A DNA stretch of 64,000 bases from Methylobacterium bullatum. GTDB taxonomy: Bacteria; Pseudomonadota; Alphaproteobacteria; Rhizobiales; Beijerinckiaceae. The stretch is taken from assembly GCF_014845095.1 (NCBI RefSeq), contig NZ_NKUG01000144.1, forward strand, positions 1-64,000, read 5' to 3'. Positions 55,573 to 64,000 of this stretch are shown one piece after another. The notes under the pieces were generated by a model that saw only the letters and a program-made list of their open reading frames with translations, had not been told where the DNA came from and ran no database searches. Each line of letters opens with the position of its first letter. Position 1 is the first letter of the stretch. The translations under genes were made by a program, and so were the position numbers.

Positions 55573-55929
55573 TCAGCGACCCGAGCCGCGCAGCGTCATT
55601 GTCACCCGCTGTTCGAGCAGGTTCCACCGCGCTGAGAACCCGCTCGCCACGCAGCCCCCATAGGTCTGGCCTACGAAGAAGCCCTGCGCTGCCCGGTTTC
55701 GGCAATCGAGCACGGGCGGCAGAGCCAGGACGACGAGGACGGCGCCGGCAATCGCCGCCACGCTGGCCAGGATGCCGAACAGCCACGCCAATTGCGAACC
55801 GTAGGCCTTCCTCCCACCGTCATCACGGTCGGACCCGGTCCCGTCGGTCAAATCGCGGGACATCGCATCCGCCCGGGGGCGGCGGTCGCGGATGATCTCC
55901 ACGGGGGATTGGCTCGCCGGCTTCGTCAC
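55573..55929 (-). CDS. Small single-pass membrane protein, unknown function
   Basis: A 118-residue protein with a hydrophilic N-terminal half, one long TM segment (about residues 55-78, LAWLFGILASVAAIAGAVLVVLAL) and a C-terminal domain with two Cys (VLDCRNRAAQGFF, YGGCVASGF). GTG 55929 follows a GAGG-containing leader; a later ATG (MSRDLTDG) is an alternative. It is convergent with clpB. Function is unknown; the paired Cys could be a periplasmic disulfide. Confidence 0.6.
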   Translation of the reverse strand: MTKPASQSPVEIIRDRRPRADAMSRDLTDGTGSDRDDGGRKAYGSQLAWLFGILASVAAIAGAVLVVLALPPVLDCRNRAAQGFFVGQTYGGCVASGFSARWNLLEQRVTMTLRGSGR

Positions 55930-56117
55930 GCCTCGTCTTCCCCAAGAATTGCCGATGCGATCTAAGCGTGCAGTGTTGAAGGAAGATTGAAGGGGAGGCG
56001 TGCCTGTCGCCTTTGCTTGGTGACAAGCCAAAACGCCGGGCTTGAGCCTGCTCCATGTTTGGGCAACATGCACGGCGTCGGCTTGATGGACCAGGCCGGA
56101 TCACGGCGGGATTTCAG

Positions 56118-57599
56118 ATGTCGGCACGCAATCCAGAAACCCGCAATCCGGTTCCGTCCAAACCGGGAACCGGCCGCCCCGCTGGCGAAGCTGCTACCGA
56201 CGGTGCCCTGTCCCGCCTCGGCATCCGCTTCACCGTCTGGGCCGAGCGCTGGTTTCCCGACGCGTTCATCTTCGTGGCCATCGCGGTGGTCATCGTGGCC
56301 CTCGGGGCGCTGGCCAATGGCGCTCCCGCGATGACGGTGGCCAAGAGCTTCGGCGACGGATTCTGGAGCCTGATCCCCTTCACCATGCAGATGGCCTTCG
56401 TCACCATCGGCGGCTACGTGGTGGCGACGGCGCCGCCGGTTCAGCGGCTGATCGACCGGCTCGCCCTCGTGCCGAAGACCGGCCGGGGCGCGGTCGGCTT
56501 CGTGGCGGCGGCGACGATGCTGTCGTCGTTCCTGAGCTGGGGCCTCAGCCTGATCTTCGGCGGCCTTCTCGCCCGCGCGCTCGCCCGCCGCACCGAACTC
56601 CGCATGGACTACCGGGCCGCGGGGGCGGCCGCCTATCTCGGCCTCGGCGCCACCTGGGCCATGGGCCTCAGCTCATCGGCCGCGCAGTTGCAGGCCAATC
56701 CCAAAAGCCTGCCGCCGAGCCTCCTGCCGATCACCGGCGTGATTCCGTTCAGCGAGACGATCTTCCTCTGGCAGTCGATGCTGATCGCCCTGATCCTCTT
56801 CGTGATCTCGATCGTCATCGCCTACGTGTCGGCGCCCCAGCCCGCCACCGCCGTGACGGCCGACGACCTCGGCCTCGACGTCTCGCGCGACAAGCCGGAC
56901 GAGTCCCGGCCGCAGCAGCCTTCGGAATGGCTGGAACATTCGCCGATCCTGACCCTGCTCCTCGTCATCATCGCCGGCGGCTGGCTCTACCAGGAATTCG
57001 CGCGCCAATCCTGGATCACCGCGATCTCCAACCTCAACACCTACAACCTGCTCTTCCTCACCCTCGGCCTGCTGCTGCATTGGCGGCCGCGGAACTTCCT
57101 CGCCTCCGTCGCCAAAGCGGTGCCGGCCACCGCCGGCGTGCTGATCCAGTTCCCGCTCTACGCGGCGATCAGCGCCATGCTGACCAACGCCAAGAATGCC
57201 GGCGGCACTTCGGTCTCGGACGTGATCACCCACGCGTTCGTGGCGCTGAACACCACGGGCAGCTTCCCGATCTCCATGGGTGTCTATTCGGCGGTGCTCG
57301 GCTTCTTCGTGCCGTCCGGCGGCGGCAAGTGGCTGCTGGAAGCGCCCTACGTCATGCAGGCCGCCAACGAGCTACAGGTCCATCTCGGCTGGGCGGTGAT
57401 GATCTACAACGCCGCCGAGGCGTTGCCGAACCTGATCAACCCGTTCTGGATGCTGCCGCTTCTCGGCATCCTCGGCCTCAAGGCCCGCGACATCGTCGGG
57501 TTCAGCTTCCTGCAGCTCATCATCCACCTGCCGGTGGTGCTGTTCCTGCTCTGGGCGCTGGCCTTCACGCTGACCTACCACCCGCCGGTCATGCCGTAG
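56118..57599 (+). CDS. AtoE/TIGR00366 family short-chain fatty acid transporter
   Basis: A 493-residue membrane protein with about 12 helices. Recognisable stretches are WAERWFPDAFIFVAIAVVIVAL (helix 1), TMLSSFLSWGLSLIFGGLLAR, LGLGATWAMGLSSSAAQLQAN, the central hydrophilic loop (DVSRDKPDESRPQQPSEWLE), and FFVPSGGGKWLLEAPYVMQAA. The family includes E. coli AtoE, the transporter for acetoacetate and short-chain acids, and YhiT-type proteins. ATG 56118 follows a GGCGGGA site and removes a non-conserved leader. It fits the acetoacetate/3-hydroxybutyrate enzymes elsewhere in the window. Confidence 0.9.
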   Translation: MSARNPETRNPVPSKPGTGRPAGEAATDGALSRLGIRFTVWAERWFPDAFIFVAIAVVIVALGALANGAPAMTVAKSFGDGFWSLIPFTMQMAFVTIGGYVVATAPPVQRLIDRLALVPKTGRGAVGFVAAATMLSSFLSWGLSLIFGGLLARALARRTELRMDYRAAGAAAYLGLGATWAMGLSSSAAQLQANPKSLPPSLLPITGVIPFSETIFLWQSMLIALILFVISIVIAYVSAPQPATAVTADDLGLDVSRDKPDESRPQQPSEWLEHSPILTLLLVIIAGGWLYQEFARQSWITAISNLNTYNLLFLTLGLLLHWRPRNFLASVAKAVPATAGVLIQFPLYAAISAMLTNAKNAGGTSVSDVITHAFVALNTTGSFPISMGVYSAVLGFFVPSGGGKWLLEAPYVMQAANELQVHLGWAVMIYNAAEALPNLINPFWMLPLLGILGLKARDIVGFSFLQLIIHLPVVLFLLWALAFTLTYHPPVMP

Positions 57600-57701
57600 G
57601 GGGCGGCCTGTTTCCCGGGCCTGACCCGACTACGTGACGCGAGCCCGCCGATCGTTCTGATCAGACATTCCGATCCGCCGCATGGGACAAGGGTCGGGGT
57701 T

Positions 57702-58289
57702 TCAGGGGCGTCCCTGCGGTGGGCCGCCCATGGCGATCACGCCGGTATCGGCGAGGCCCCGGGCCTCGTCGGCGCCAGAGGCCACGAGCGAGAAGCTGAT
57801 GGGCCGCAGCGGACCGCTGTCGTGGCCGGTTTCGCCCTCGGACCAGGAGCTGACGGATATCGGCGTGAATGCATCCGCCATACCGCTGCTCGTCAGACCC
57901 TCGGCGCGGGCGCGTGCATCGACGCGTTGCAGGAAGCCATCGCTCGCTACGCCAAGGCGCACCGGCCGGGTGTCAGGCTCGGCCTGCCAGATCGTACGGA
58001 TGAGGCAATGCCGGCCGTTCCCGTCCTGGCCCCAGGATGCCACGTAGCGCGGCGACAAAAGCTCCACGGCCTTCTCCCGGTCCGGCGCACGGCTCGGGAT
58101 GGTGTCGATCGCCTCCCGTGAGGCGGGCCGCGTCGCGAGCCCCTGGAACGGCATGCGGCCGTGGCGGATGTAGCCGAGGCAATCCTCGAAGATGATCCGC
58201 ATCACCAGCGGCTCGTTCTCCTCGATCGGCGCGGCGCTGGCGGGGAAGGCCGCGAGGCAGGCGGCGAGCAGAATCCAGGGTTTGCGCAA
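57702..58289 (-). CDS. Exported hypothetical protein (TTG start)
   Basis: A 195-residue secreted protein of unknown function. The TTG at 58289 is 6 bases after a strong AGGGAGGA site and starts a clear signal peptide (KPWILLAACLAAFPASA, predicted cleavage before APIEENEP). ATG-started frames upstream would bury the signal. The mature part includes MRIIFEDCLGYIRHGRMPF and a second Cys in GRHCLIRTIW, suggesting a disulfide. I recognise no domain; similar lengths are found among uncharacterised alphaproteobacterial periplasmic proteins. It is convergent with the AtoE-type gene. Confidence 0.75.
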   Translation of the reverse strand: MRKPWILLAACLAAFPASAAPIEENEPLVMRIIFEDCLGYIRHGRMPFQGLATRPASREAIDTIPSRAPDREKAVELLSPRYVASWGQDGNGRHCLIRTIWQAEPDTRPVRLGVASDGFLQRVDARARAEGLTSSGMADAFTPISVSSWSEGETGHDSGPLRPISFSLVASGADEARGLADTGVIAMGGPPQGRP

Positions 58290-58715
58290 ACGATCCTCCC
58301 TTCGGTGCGTGGCCGGGCGGAGCGTACACCATCGTCTCGATAGGCGTAGGGCCGTCCCGGTCCGGCCGGATGCCCCATCGATGGGGAAAGCACTCGACAA
58401 TGTCGGCGTCGACCCATCCCCGATCGTAGATCCTCGCGTCGGCACGCCGAATTTTTGATGTCTCACTGGCGGCTAACAGGCCCTCCCGAGGAATGATTCC
58501 GCGCCGTGCCCGCATCGGTCGAACACCTAGAGCCGGGGGGGGACACCTTGATGGATAAGGCGATGCGGACGCTGCGGGCCGCAGATACTGGCGTTTATCT
58601 TGAGAGATGGTCATATAATTCAAGTGCAAAATTTCATATTGCCTGGTGGCCGGCGCAAAGCTAGGCTAACGCCGCAATCCTATCCTCTTTGGAGGGTGTG
58701 ACGGAAAGGAACGTC
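58290..58715. other. 426-bp divergent region, partly A/T-rich
   Basis: Lies between the TTG-start secreted protein and the RTX gene. The part 58590-58645 is clearly A/T-rich for this genome and contains TATAAT at 58614-58619, a possible -10 for the RTX gene. No -35 at optimal spacing is convincing. The rest shows nothing coding. Confidence 0.45.
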
Positions 58716-59723
58716 ATGGCGTATGTAATGGGTACTGGTCAGGCCGATGTCATCGATTACGGCAAGGGTGTGACCGACGACGACGACTATATTCTCGGCT
58801 ACGGTGGCGACGACGTGATCTACGGTCGAGGCGGGGACGATACCATTTTTGGCGACTCCGATTCGGCGACGAACTATGTCGGCAGCGACACCCTCTATGG
58901 CGGCGGTGGCAACGATCTGCTGGTTGGAGACAATGGCGTCGATACGCTCTACGGCGGATCTGGCGATGACCGGTTCGTCATGCGCTACGACTTGTTCGTC
59001 GACGACGTCTACGGCCAGTCGGGTACCGATACTCTCGCGTTCTTCGCTTTCGATCGAGCCGCCAACGTCAATCTGAGCCAGAAGTCTTATTTCATCGTCG
59101 GCGGTGAGGAAGGCAAGCACACCGTCTCCGGTGTCGAGAACGTGAGCGGGACCGACCAGAACGACAAGATTGCGGGCGACGCCGCAAGCAACCTCCTGAT
59201 CGGCAAGCTCGGCGACGACCAGCTCAATGGCGGTGCCGGCAACGACACGCTTCAGGGTGGGGACGGTGTGGACCGGGTCGTGGGAGCCAGCGGCGACGAT
59301 GTCCTCTCGGGGGATGGCTCGTCGGACAAGCTGTTCGGGGGCGAGGGGAAGGACGTGCTGAACGGCGGGACCAGCGACGACACGCTGTTCGGTGACGCCG
59401 GCAACGACTCGCTCCGTGGCGATGACGGCAATGACACGCTGGTCGGTGGGGCCGGCAACGACAGACTGACCGGCGGCGTGGGCCGCGACACTTTCGTTTT
59501 CGACCGCCTCACGGGCAAGGACGTCATCACCGACTTCAGCCCCGGATCGGGCTCGCCCGACGTCATTCGCCTGGAGAAGGATGTGCTGGGCTCCTTCGCC
59601 GCATTGGTCTCTCACGCCAAGGACACCAGCGCCGGGGTCGTCATCCACTACGACGCGGGCAGCATCCGCCTTGCGGGCCTGCAGGTCGCGGATCTGCACG
59701 CGACCGACTTCCTGTTCGTCTGA
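58716..59723 (+). CDS. RTX calcium-binding repeat protein (type I secretion substrate)
   Basis: A 335-residue protein built largely of glycine-aspartate nonapeptides (GGxGxDxUx), e.g. GGDDVIYGRGGDDTIFG, GGGGNDLLVG, GGAGNDTLQGG and GGAGNDRLTGGVGRDTFVF. These fold as a parallel beta-roll binding Ca2+ at each turn. Repeats are grouped in two blocks (about 30-90 and 155-265) around a non-repetitive insert. The C-terminal 70 residues (GKDVITDFSPGSGSPDVIRL and a final FLFV) form the serralysin-like C-terminal segment used as the type I secretion signal. No protease or lipase domain is visible, so it may be a surface or matrix protein. AAGGA precedes ATG 58716. No ABC/MFP/OMP secretion genes are adjacent. 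Confidence 0.88.
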   Translation: MAYVMGTGQADVIDYGKGVTDDDDYILGYGGDDVIYGRGGDDTIFGDSDSATNYVGSDTLYGGGGNDLLVGDNGVDTLYGGSGDDRFVMRYDLFVDDVYGQSGTDTLAFFAFDRAANVNLSQKSYFIVGGEEGKHTVSGVENVSGTDQNDKIAGDAASNLLIGKLGDDQLNGGAGNDTLQGGDGVDRVVGASGDDVLSGDGSSDKLFGGEGKDVLNGGTSDDTLFGDAGNDSLRGDDGNDTLVGGAGNDRLTGGVGRDTFVFDRLTGKDVITDFSPGSGSPDVIRLEKDVLGSFAALVSHAKDTSAGVVIHYDAGSIRLAGLQVADLHATDFLFV

Positions 59724-59822
59724 GCCTCTCCCCACCGGCTCCCTTGCGTCATGGGGCTCGAAACGAGGGCCTCGCACGAGGAGGAGCTTTTTGGTGCGCG
59801 TCAGGGACCGGGCGGCAGGAGC

Positions 59823-60215
59823 TTACCGGCCGGGTGCCGCCTGTCGGGCTCCCGTCGGAACGAAAGCGGCGAGTGCGGCCAGCAGCCAGCCGGCCATCAG
59901 CAAGAGTCCGCCGGCCGGGGCGGCCATGGGAAAGAGCGGAATGCCGTGCATCGCCCGTAAGGACAGATCGCCGGAGAACAGAGCGAGCCCCATCACCAGG
60001 GCGGCGGCGGCGACTCGGGTCGTGAGGCGATGAGTGATCCCGGTTGCGGTCAGGGCCACCAGAACGATGATGGCGGGCGCGTGGAACAGCAGGAACTGCG
60101 CCGCCGTCTTCAGGCTGTCGGTGCCAGGAATATGGGCCGCCGCCGCGCTCGCGGCGACGCCCAGCAGGCCGGCGAGAGCGCCGAGTGCGAGAAGGGCGCG
60201 GTCGAAGCCGGTCAT
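59823..60215 (-). CDS. DUF423 family membrane protein
   Basis: A 130-residue four-helix integral membrane protein (helices near 6-27, 43-62, 70-90 and 98-120). Features such as LKTAAQFLLFHAPAII and MGLALFSGDLSLRAM, followed by LFPMAAPAGGLLLMAGWLLAAL, match the DUF423 family (YgdD-like). The function is unknown. The ATG at 60215 overlaps the engB stop (ATGA), so it is translationally coupled to engB at the end of the rpmH-rnpA-yidC-engB block. Confidence 0.88.
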   Translation of the reverse strand: MTGFDRALLALGALAGLLGVAASAAAAHIPGTDSLKTAAQFLLFHAPAIIVLVALTATGITHRLTTRVAAAALVMGLALFSGDLSLRAMHGIPLFPMAAPAGGLLLMAGWLLAALAAFVPTGARQAAPGR

Positions 60216-60862
60216 GCACCGCGCTCGGACAGGAGACGGGCAACGCTGGCGCGCAGTTCCGGCACGCCACGATCGTCGCGGCTCGATGTGAGCAGGATTT
60301 CGGGGTAGGCCGCCGGGCGTTTGGCGATGGCCGAGCGGATGCCGGCGATGCGCGCCTCGATCTCTGCCTTCTTCAGGGCATCGCCCTTGGTCAGGACGAT
60401 CTGGTAGCTCACGGCGGCCTTGTCGAGCCCATCGAGCACGTCGGTATCGATGCTCTTCAGCCCGTGGCGGGAATCGATCAGCATGAAGACGCGGGCGAGG
60501 TTGGCGCGGCCCTTCAGGTAATCGTGGATCAAGTCGGTCCAGGCCTCGACCTTGGTCTTCTCCACGGCGGCGTAGCCATAGCCCGGCATGTCCACCAGGG
60601 TCAGGCGCCCGCCGATATCGAAGAAGTTGAGCTGCTGCGTCCGCCCCGGCGTGTGCGACGTCCGCGCCAGAGTGTTGCGACCGGTCAGTGCATTGACGAG
60701 GCTCGATTTGCCGACGTTCGAGCGGCCGGCGAAGGCGATCTCGACGCCCTTCATCGGCGGCAGGGCAGCGACGGTGGGCGCGGAGGACAGGAAGTCGGCC
60801 ACGCCCGCGAACAGCAGACGGCCGGATTCGAGGAGGGCCGCGTCGGCTTCGGCTTGGGACAT
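60212..60862 (-). CDS. engB: Ribosome biogenesis GTPase EngB (YihA/YsxC)
   Basis: A 216-residue TrmE-Era-type GTPase essential for large-subunit assembly in many bacteria. G motifs are GRSNVGKSSLVNAL (G1), SHTPGRTQQLNFF (G2/G3 flank), DMPGYGYA (G3), TKGDAL (G4) and TSS (G5). Start ATG 60862 gives the family length; a longer frame exists but the family N-terminus starts here. It follows yidC by 142 bp on the minus strand and overlaps the DUF423 gene downstream. Confidence 0.94.
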   Translation of the reverse strand: MSQAEADAALLESGRLLFAGVADFLSSAPTVAALPPMKGVEIAFAGRSNVGKSSLVNALTGRNTLARTSHTPGRTQQLNFFDIGGRLTLVDMPGYGYAAVEKTKVEAWTDLIHDYLKGRANLARVFMLIDSRHGLKSIDTDVLDGLDKAAVSYQIVLTKGDALKKAEIEARIAGIRSAIAKRPAAYPEILLTSSRDDRGVPELRASVARLLSERGA

Positions 60863-61004
60863 GGATGGGTTCCGGATCGTGGGCGGCGCATCCGCCAGCG
60901 TGAGGCGCCGACACGCGGGAAACAGGAAGGTCCTCCCCGTCGCGAAACGGAGAGGACCCGTGATCGAGTCGTCGTTGCGGAGCGGTGTCCAGCCCCGGAG
61001 GCGG

Positions 61005-62849
61005 TCAGCTCTTGGCGACCGCACCCTTGTCGGCGGGCTTCTTCTTGAACATCCCGCCGAGGTTGTCCCACAACTCCACCTTCACGCCGTTGCGGCGCAT
61101 GATGACGTATTGCTGGATCACCGAAAGGGTGTTGTTCCAGGCCCAGTAGATCACCAGACCGGCCGGGAACGAGCCGAGCATGAAGGTGAACACGATGGGC
61201 ATGAAGGTGAAGATCTGCGCCTGGACCGGGTCCGGCGGCGCGGGGTTCATCTTCATCTGGATGAACATCGTGATGCCCATCACGATCGGCCAGATGCCGA
61301 GATGGATGAAGTCCGGGGCGGCGAAGGGCAGGAGCCCGAACAGATTCAGGATGTTCGTCGGATCGGGAGCGGCGAGATCCTGGATCCAGCCGAAGAACGG
61401 CGCGTGCCGCATCTCGATGGTGATGAACAGGACCTTGTAGAGCGCAAAGAAGACGGGGATCTGAATCAGCACCGGCCAGCAGCCGGCGACCGGGTTGATC
61501 TTCTCCTTCTTGTACAGCTCCATCATCGCCTGCTGCTGCTTCATCTTGTCGTCGCCGTAGCGCTCGCGGATCGAGGCCATCTCCGGCTGCACGGCCTTCA
61601 TCTTGGCCATGGACTGGTACGACTTGTTGGCGATCGGCAGGAACAGAAGCTTCAGGCAGAAGGTCACCACCAGGATCGACACGCCGAAATTGCCGAACAG
61701 GTGGAAGAAGAAGTCCAGCGCCCGGAACATCGGCTTGGTGATGAAGTGGAACCAGCCCCAGTCGATCATCAGATCGAACTGCTTGATGCCGAGATCCTTC
61801 TGGTAGTTGTTGATCGTGTTGACTTCCTTGGCGCCGGCGAAGAGCTGCTGGGTCGCCGTCACGGTGGTGCCCGGCGCGACGTTGCGGCCGTCGCCGCGCA
61901 CGCTGGCCTGATAGACCTTGGTGGCGCCGTCGGTGCGCTCGGTGAAGCTGCCGGTATAGGGCGTGGCCTGGTCGGGGATGGTGGCCGCCGCCCAGTACTT
62001 GTCGGTGATGCCGACGAAGCCGCCGGTCACGTTCGCCCAGGCCTTGCCCTTGGTGCTGGCATTGCCGAGCACCGGCTCCTTGGCGACGTGATCGTAGGTG
62101 TATTCCTGCAGGCCGTCGGCGCCGACCACGCCGATCATGCCCTCGTGCAGCACGTAATAGCCCTGCGTCGTCGGCTTGCCCCAGCGCGAGACCAGCCCGT
62201 AGGGATACAAGGTGACGGCGTTCGCGCCCTTGTTCTCGACTTCGTCGCGGATCGTGAACATGAACTTGTCGTCCACCGCGATGACGCGGCGGAACACGAG
62301 GCCGGCGCCGTTGTCGTAGGTCAGCGTCAGGGGCTTGGTCGGCGTCAGCACGGTCTCGTCGGCGGTCCACACCGTGTCACCGGTGGGGAGGGGGCCGGTA
62401 TTCTGCCCGACCCAGCCGAACTCGGCGTAATAGGGATTGGCACTGCCGGTGGGCGAGAGCAGCACGATGCGCGGGCTCTTGTCGTCCACGGTCTCGTGGT
62501 AGCCCTTGAGCGAGACGTCGTCGACGCGGCCGCCCTTGAGGGCGATCGAACCGGCGAGCGCCGGGGTATCGATGGTCACGCGCGGCGAGCGGGCGAGCGC
62601 CGCCTCGCGGCTTTCCGCCGGCGTCTGCGCATTCGGCAGGGTGCCCGGCACGGGGGCCGAGGGGCCGCCTTCCGCCGGGCTCGCCGAGGGCGCGCCGGCG
62701 GGGTTGGCCGCCTGCTGCGCAGCCTTGCTCTGGAGCGCGGCCTGACGCTGCTCCTCCACGCGCGGGGCGGCGATGAAATAGTTCCAACCGAGCAGCACCG
62801 CCAGCGACAAGGCGATCGCGACGATCATGTTCGTCTTGTCATTACCCAT
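61005..62849 (-). CDS. yidC: Membrane protein insertase YidC
   Basis: A 614-residue inner-membrane insertase that folds and inserts membrane proteins alone or with Sec. An N-terminal TM (about 8-26, [20 protein letters not shown]) is followed by a Pro/Ala-rich linker and the large periplasmic P1 domain (about 80-350). The conserved five-helix core follows, with [12 protein letters not shown], the conserved [19 protein letters not shown] and a late [23 protein letters not shown]. The hydrophilic groove Arg is expected in the core. It is the Gram-negative long form. The start overlaps the rnpA stop by eight bases. Confidence 0.97.
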   Translation of the reverse strand: MGNDKTNMIVAIALSLAVLLGWNYFIAAPRVEEQRQAALQSKAAQQAANPAGAPSASPAEGGPSAPVPGTLPNAQTPAESREAALARSPRVTIDTPALAGSIALKGGRVDDVSLKGYHETVDDKSPRIVLLSPTGSANPYYAEFGWVGQNTGPLPTGDTVWTADETVLTPTKPLTLTYDNGAGLVFRRVIAVDDKFMFTIRDEVENKGANAVTLYPYGLVSRWGKPTTQGYYVLHEGMIGVVGADGLQEYTYDHVAKEPVLGNASTKGKAWANVTGGFVGITDKYWAAATIPDQATPYTGSFTERTDGATKVYQASVRGDGRNVAPGTTVTATQQLFAGAKEVNTINNYQKDLGIKQFDLMIDWGWFHFITKPMFRALDFFFHLFGNFGVSILVVTFCLKLLFLPIANKSYQSMAKMKAVQPEMASIRERYGDDKMKQQQAMMELYKKEKINPVAGCWPVLIQIPVFFALYKVLFITIEMRHAPFFGWIQDLAAPDPTNILNLFGLLPFAAPDFIHLGIWPIVMGITMFIQMKMNPAPPDPVQAQIFTFMPIVFTFMLGSFPAGLVIYWAWNNTLSVIQQYVIMRRNGVKVELWDNLGGMFKKKPADKGAVAKS

Positions 62850-63486
62850 CGAGAGATCCGTCGCGTGTGTTCGGAGGAGGGGAGGGAAGGCAAGCGTCGC
62901 CCGAGGCAGGGGGCATCGTCCCCGCCTCGTTTCGCGCGGGCGAACGCGCCGACATCAGGGCGAGTGATGCTGTTTTGGAGGATGCGATTCCATCGGAGCC
63001 CGAGCCGGGCTTGCCCGCATCGGGCTTTCCGGACCTGCGCCGGCCCCGCGAGGAGGGCGCCGATTCGCGACCCTTGGTCCCGCCGGGCTTGATCACCGCG
63101 CCGACGGAGCGGCGCAGGTCGGCGATCAGCGTCTCGAACGGGGCGTGGAGCGCCGGACGTCTCGCGATGAGAACGATGTCCGCAGAGGTATCGGGAAGAT
63201 CCGCCGAGGCACGGGCCACGGCATCGCGCAGCCGGCGGCGAATCCGGTTGCGCTCGGTGGCATGACCGACGCGCTTCGTGATCGTGAAGCCGATTCGCAG
63301 CCCCCCGATCGGCGGAGCATCGGCGAGTGGCGTCCCTGACGCTGCCTCACGCATCCGCCCCTGGGCGCTCATGAGCTCAGTATGGAACCGTCGCCCCCCC
63401 GCGGCAGCGAGGAAGTCCGGTCGCCGCTTGAGCCGTCCGATCGTCGACACTGCCGGTTCGATCCTGCGGCCTAGGGGCGAGGTCAT
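62842..63486 (-). CDS. rnpA: Ribonuclease P protein component
   Basis: A 214-residue protein whose first 136 residues are RnpA, the protein subunit of RNase P, which processes tRNA 5' ends. The core starts with [14 protein letters not shown], then [31 protein letters not shown] with the diagnostic RNR motif, then [11 protein letters not shown]. Residues 137-214 form an unusual Ser/Pro/Gly/Lys-rich tail with no RNase P homology, ending inside the yidC start. ATG 63486 gives a plausible N-terminus. It follows rpmH directly, the canonical rpmH-rnpA-yidC order. Confidence 0.94.
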   Translation of the reverse strand: MTSPLGRRIEPAVSTIGRLKRRPDFLAAAGGRRFHTELMSAQGRMREAASGTPLADAPPIGGLRIGFTITKRVGHATERNRIRRRLRDAVARASADLPDTSADIVLIARRPALHAPFETLIADLRRSVGAVIKPGGTKGRESAPSSRGRRRSGKPDAGKPGSGSDGIASSKTASLALMSARSPARNEAGTMPPASGDACLPSPPPNTRDGSLDG

Positions 63487-63538
63487 GGTCTGAGCGGGGC
63501 TGGCCTCGGCGTTCCGTGCCGCCGAAGGCACGGATGCC

Positions 63539-63673
63539 TTAGGCCGAGAGCTTCTTGCGGCCGTGCGAGCGACGGGCTGCGATGACCTTGCGACCGCCGG
63601 CCGTGGCCATACGGGCGCGGAAACCGTGGCGGCGCTTACGCACGAGCTTGCTGGGCTGATAAGTTCTCTTCAT
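63539..63673 (-). CDS. rpmH: 50S ribosomal protein L34
   Basis: A 44-residue protein, [20 protein letters not shown] onward, ending [10 protein letters not shown], with the very basic composition and conserved termini of L34. The start ATG (63673) has a GGAGA site 7-11 bases upstream and the stop is TAA at 63539. It begins the rpmH-rnpA-yidC-engB block and is separated from rnpA by 52 bp. Confidence 0.97.
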   Translation of the reverse strand: MKRTYQPSKLVRKRRHGFRARMATAGGRKVIAARRSHGRKKLSA

Positions 63674-64000
63674 GGCGCGATCTCCGATGGCCGAGGATCG
63701 ATCCGGCTGGCTGCAGGAGCCCCACCGACATCTTCACTCGCCCTGAAATGTGTCTGCAAGCGCGAAGAGCGCCCACGTGGGGCGCGGCGACGCGATGGCG
63801 CGGCTTATGACGGAGAGGGGGGGCGAAGTCAATTCTGGCGCGGGCATTTCCCATCGCGCCCGCCGCCGTCCGAGCGGGGTCGGCGTTAGCCGTGCATTAA
63901 CCTTTTCGGCTCATGAAGGAATCATGTCCGGTTTTCCGGATGTGGGGCAGATTTCGATCTGCCGTTGTTTTGATGCCTCTGTCGACTTCACCAAAGCCGC
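63674..64000. other. Upstream region of rpmH
   Basis: Contains the promoter region for the rpmH-rnpA-yidC block on the minus strand. I see no DnaA box consensus (TTATCCACA) or other origin element, and no gene on either strand. The A/T-richer area is around 63890-63960. Confidence 0.4.

Noticed and set aside
63674-64000. Chromosome replication origin beside rpmH
   Set aside because: rpmH is near oriC in many bacteria, but I see no DnaA boxes or dnaA gene in the available 327 bp.

Overview
The window is very GC-rich, densely packed bacterial chromosome with strong third-position GC bias. It has the gene inventory of an alphaproteobacterium, most likely Methylobacteriaceae (Methylobacterium/Methylorubrum) in the Rhizobiales/Hyphomicrobiales. 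Pointers to this are a MeaB very like the methylotroph protein, a DUF3734 patatin / acetoacetate decarboxylase / 3-hydroxybutyrate dehydrogenase set, an OhrR-type MarR regulator, and the rpmH-rnpA-yidC-engB block. The genus-level call is from memory of homologues, not from a search. I see no IS element, prophage, CRISPR array or rRNA; one tRNA (Thr, GGT) is present.

Layout. 0.2-3.0 kb: patatin-like lipase, acetoacetate decarboxylase and 3-hydroxybutyrate dehydrogenase, closed by a strong hairpin (ketone-body/PHB metabolism). 3.0-12 kb: small CsbD-like protein, pyroglutamyl peptidase overlapping meaB, a lipoprotein alpha/beta hydrolase, an acidic small protein, a VOC protein, an L,D-transpeptidase, an SDR and a Dyp peroxidase. 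12-17 kb: zwf (TTG start), two GntR/FCD regulators and a chemotaxis receptor. 17-20.4 kb: a complete DctPQM TRAP transporter divergent from one GntR regulator. 20.4-25 kb: LOG-family protein, LysM/Ig-like membrane protein and Atm1-like ABC exporter.

25.1-32.7 kb is the most interesting part: a tightly overlapping six-gene operon behind its own promoter and inverted repeat. It encodes a carrier protein, an acyl-CoA dehydrogenase homologue, a stand-alone class II aminoacyl-tRNA-synthetase-like amino acid:[carrier protein] ligase, a DUF1839 protein, a GH2 glycosidase and a tandem alpha/beta hydrolase with a Cys nucleophile elbow. Together they suggest a mini non-ribosomal pathway in which an amino acid is loaded on a carrier protein, possibly oxidised, and transferred to an acceptor. 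DUF1839 looks to me like a BtrH-type Cys/His acyltransferase. An ADP-ribosylglycohydrolase-family gene follows.

33.7-48.7 kb: two MFS transporters, an iron/metal-chelate-type ABC importer, UDP-glucose dehydrogenase, a LysR regulator divergent from one MFS gene, a fused CoA-transferase with an extra C-terminal domain, bestrophin, type II asparaginase, OhrR and a Nudix hydrolase. 48.7-64 kb: tRNA-Thr, argB, small hypotheticals, a MOSC protein, clpB, an AtoE-type short-chain fatty-acid transporter, a secreted hypothetical, an RTX repeat protein, and then the translation/secretion block DUF423-engB-yidC-rnpA-rpmH read on the minus strand. Acetoacetate decarboxylase, 3-hydroxybutyrate dehydrogenase, the CoA-transferase and the AtoE transporter could together handle C4 ketone bodies, although they are scattered across the window.
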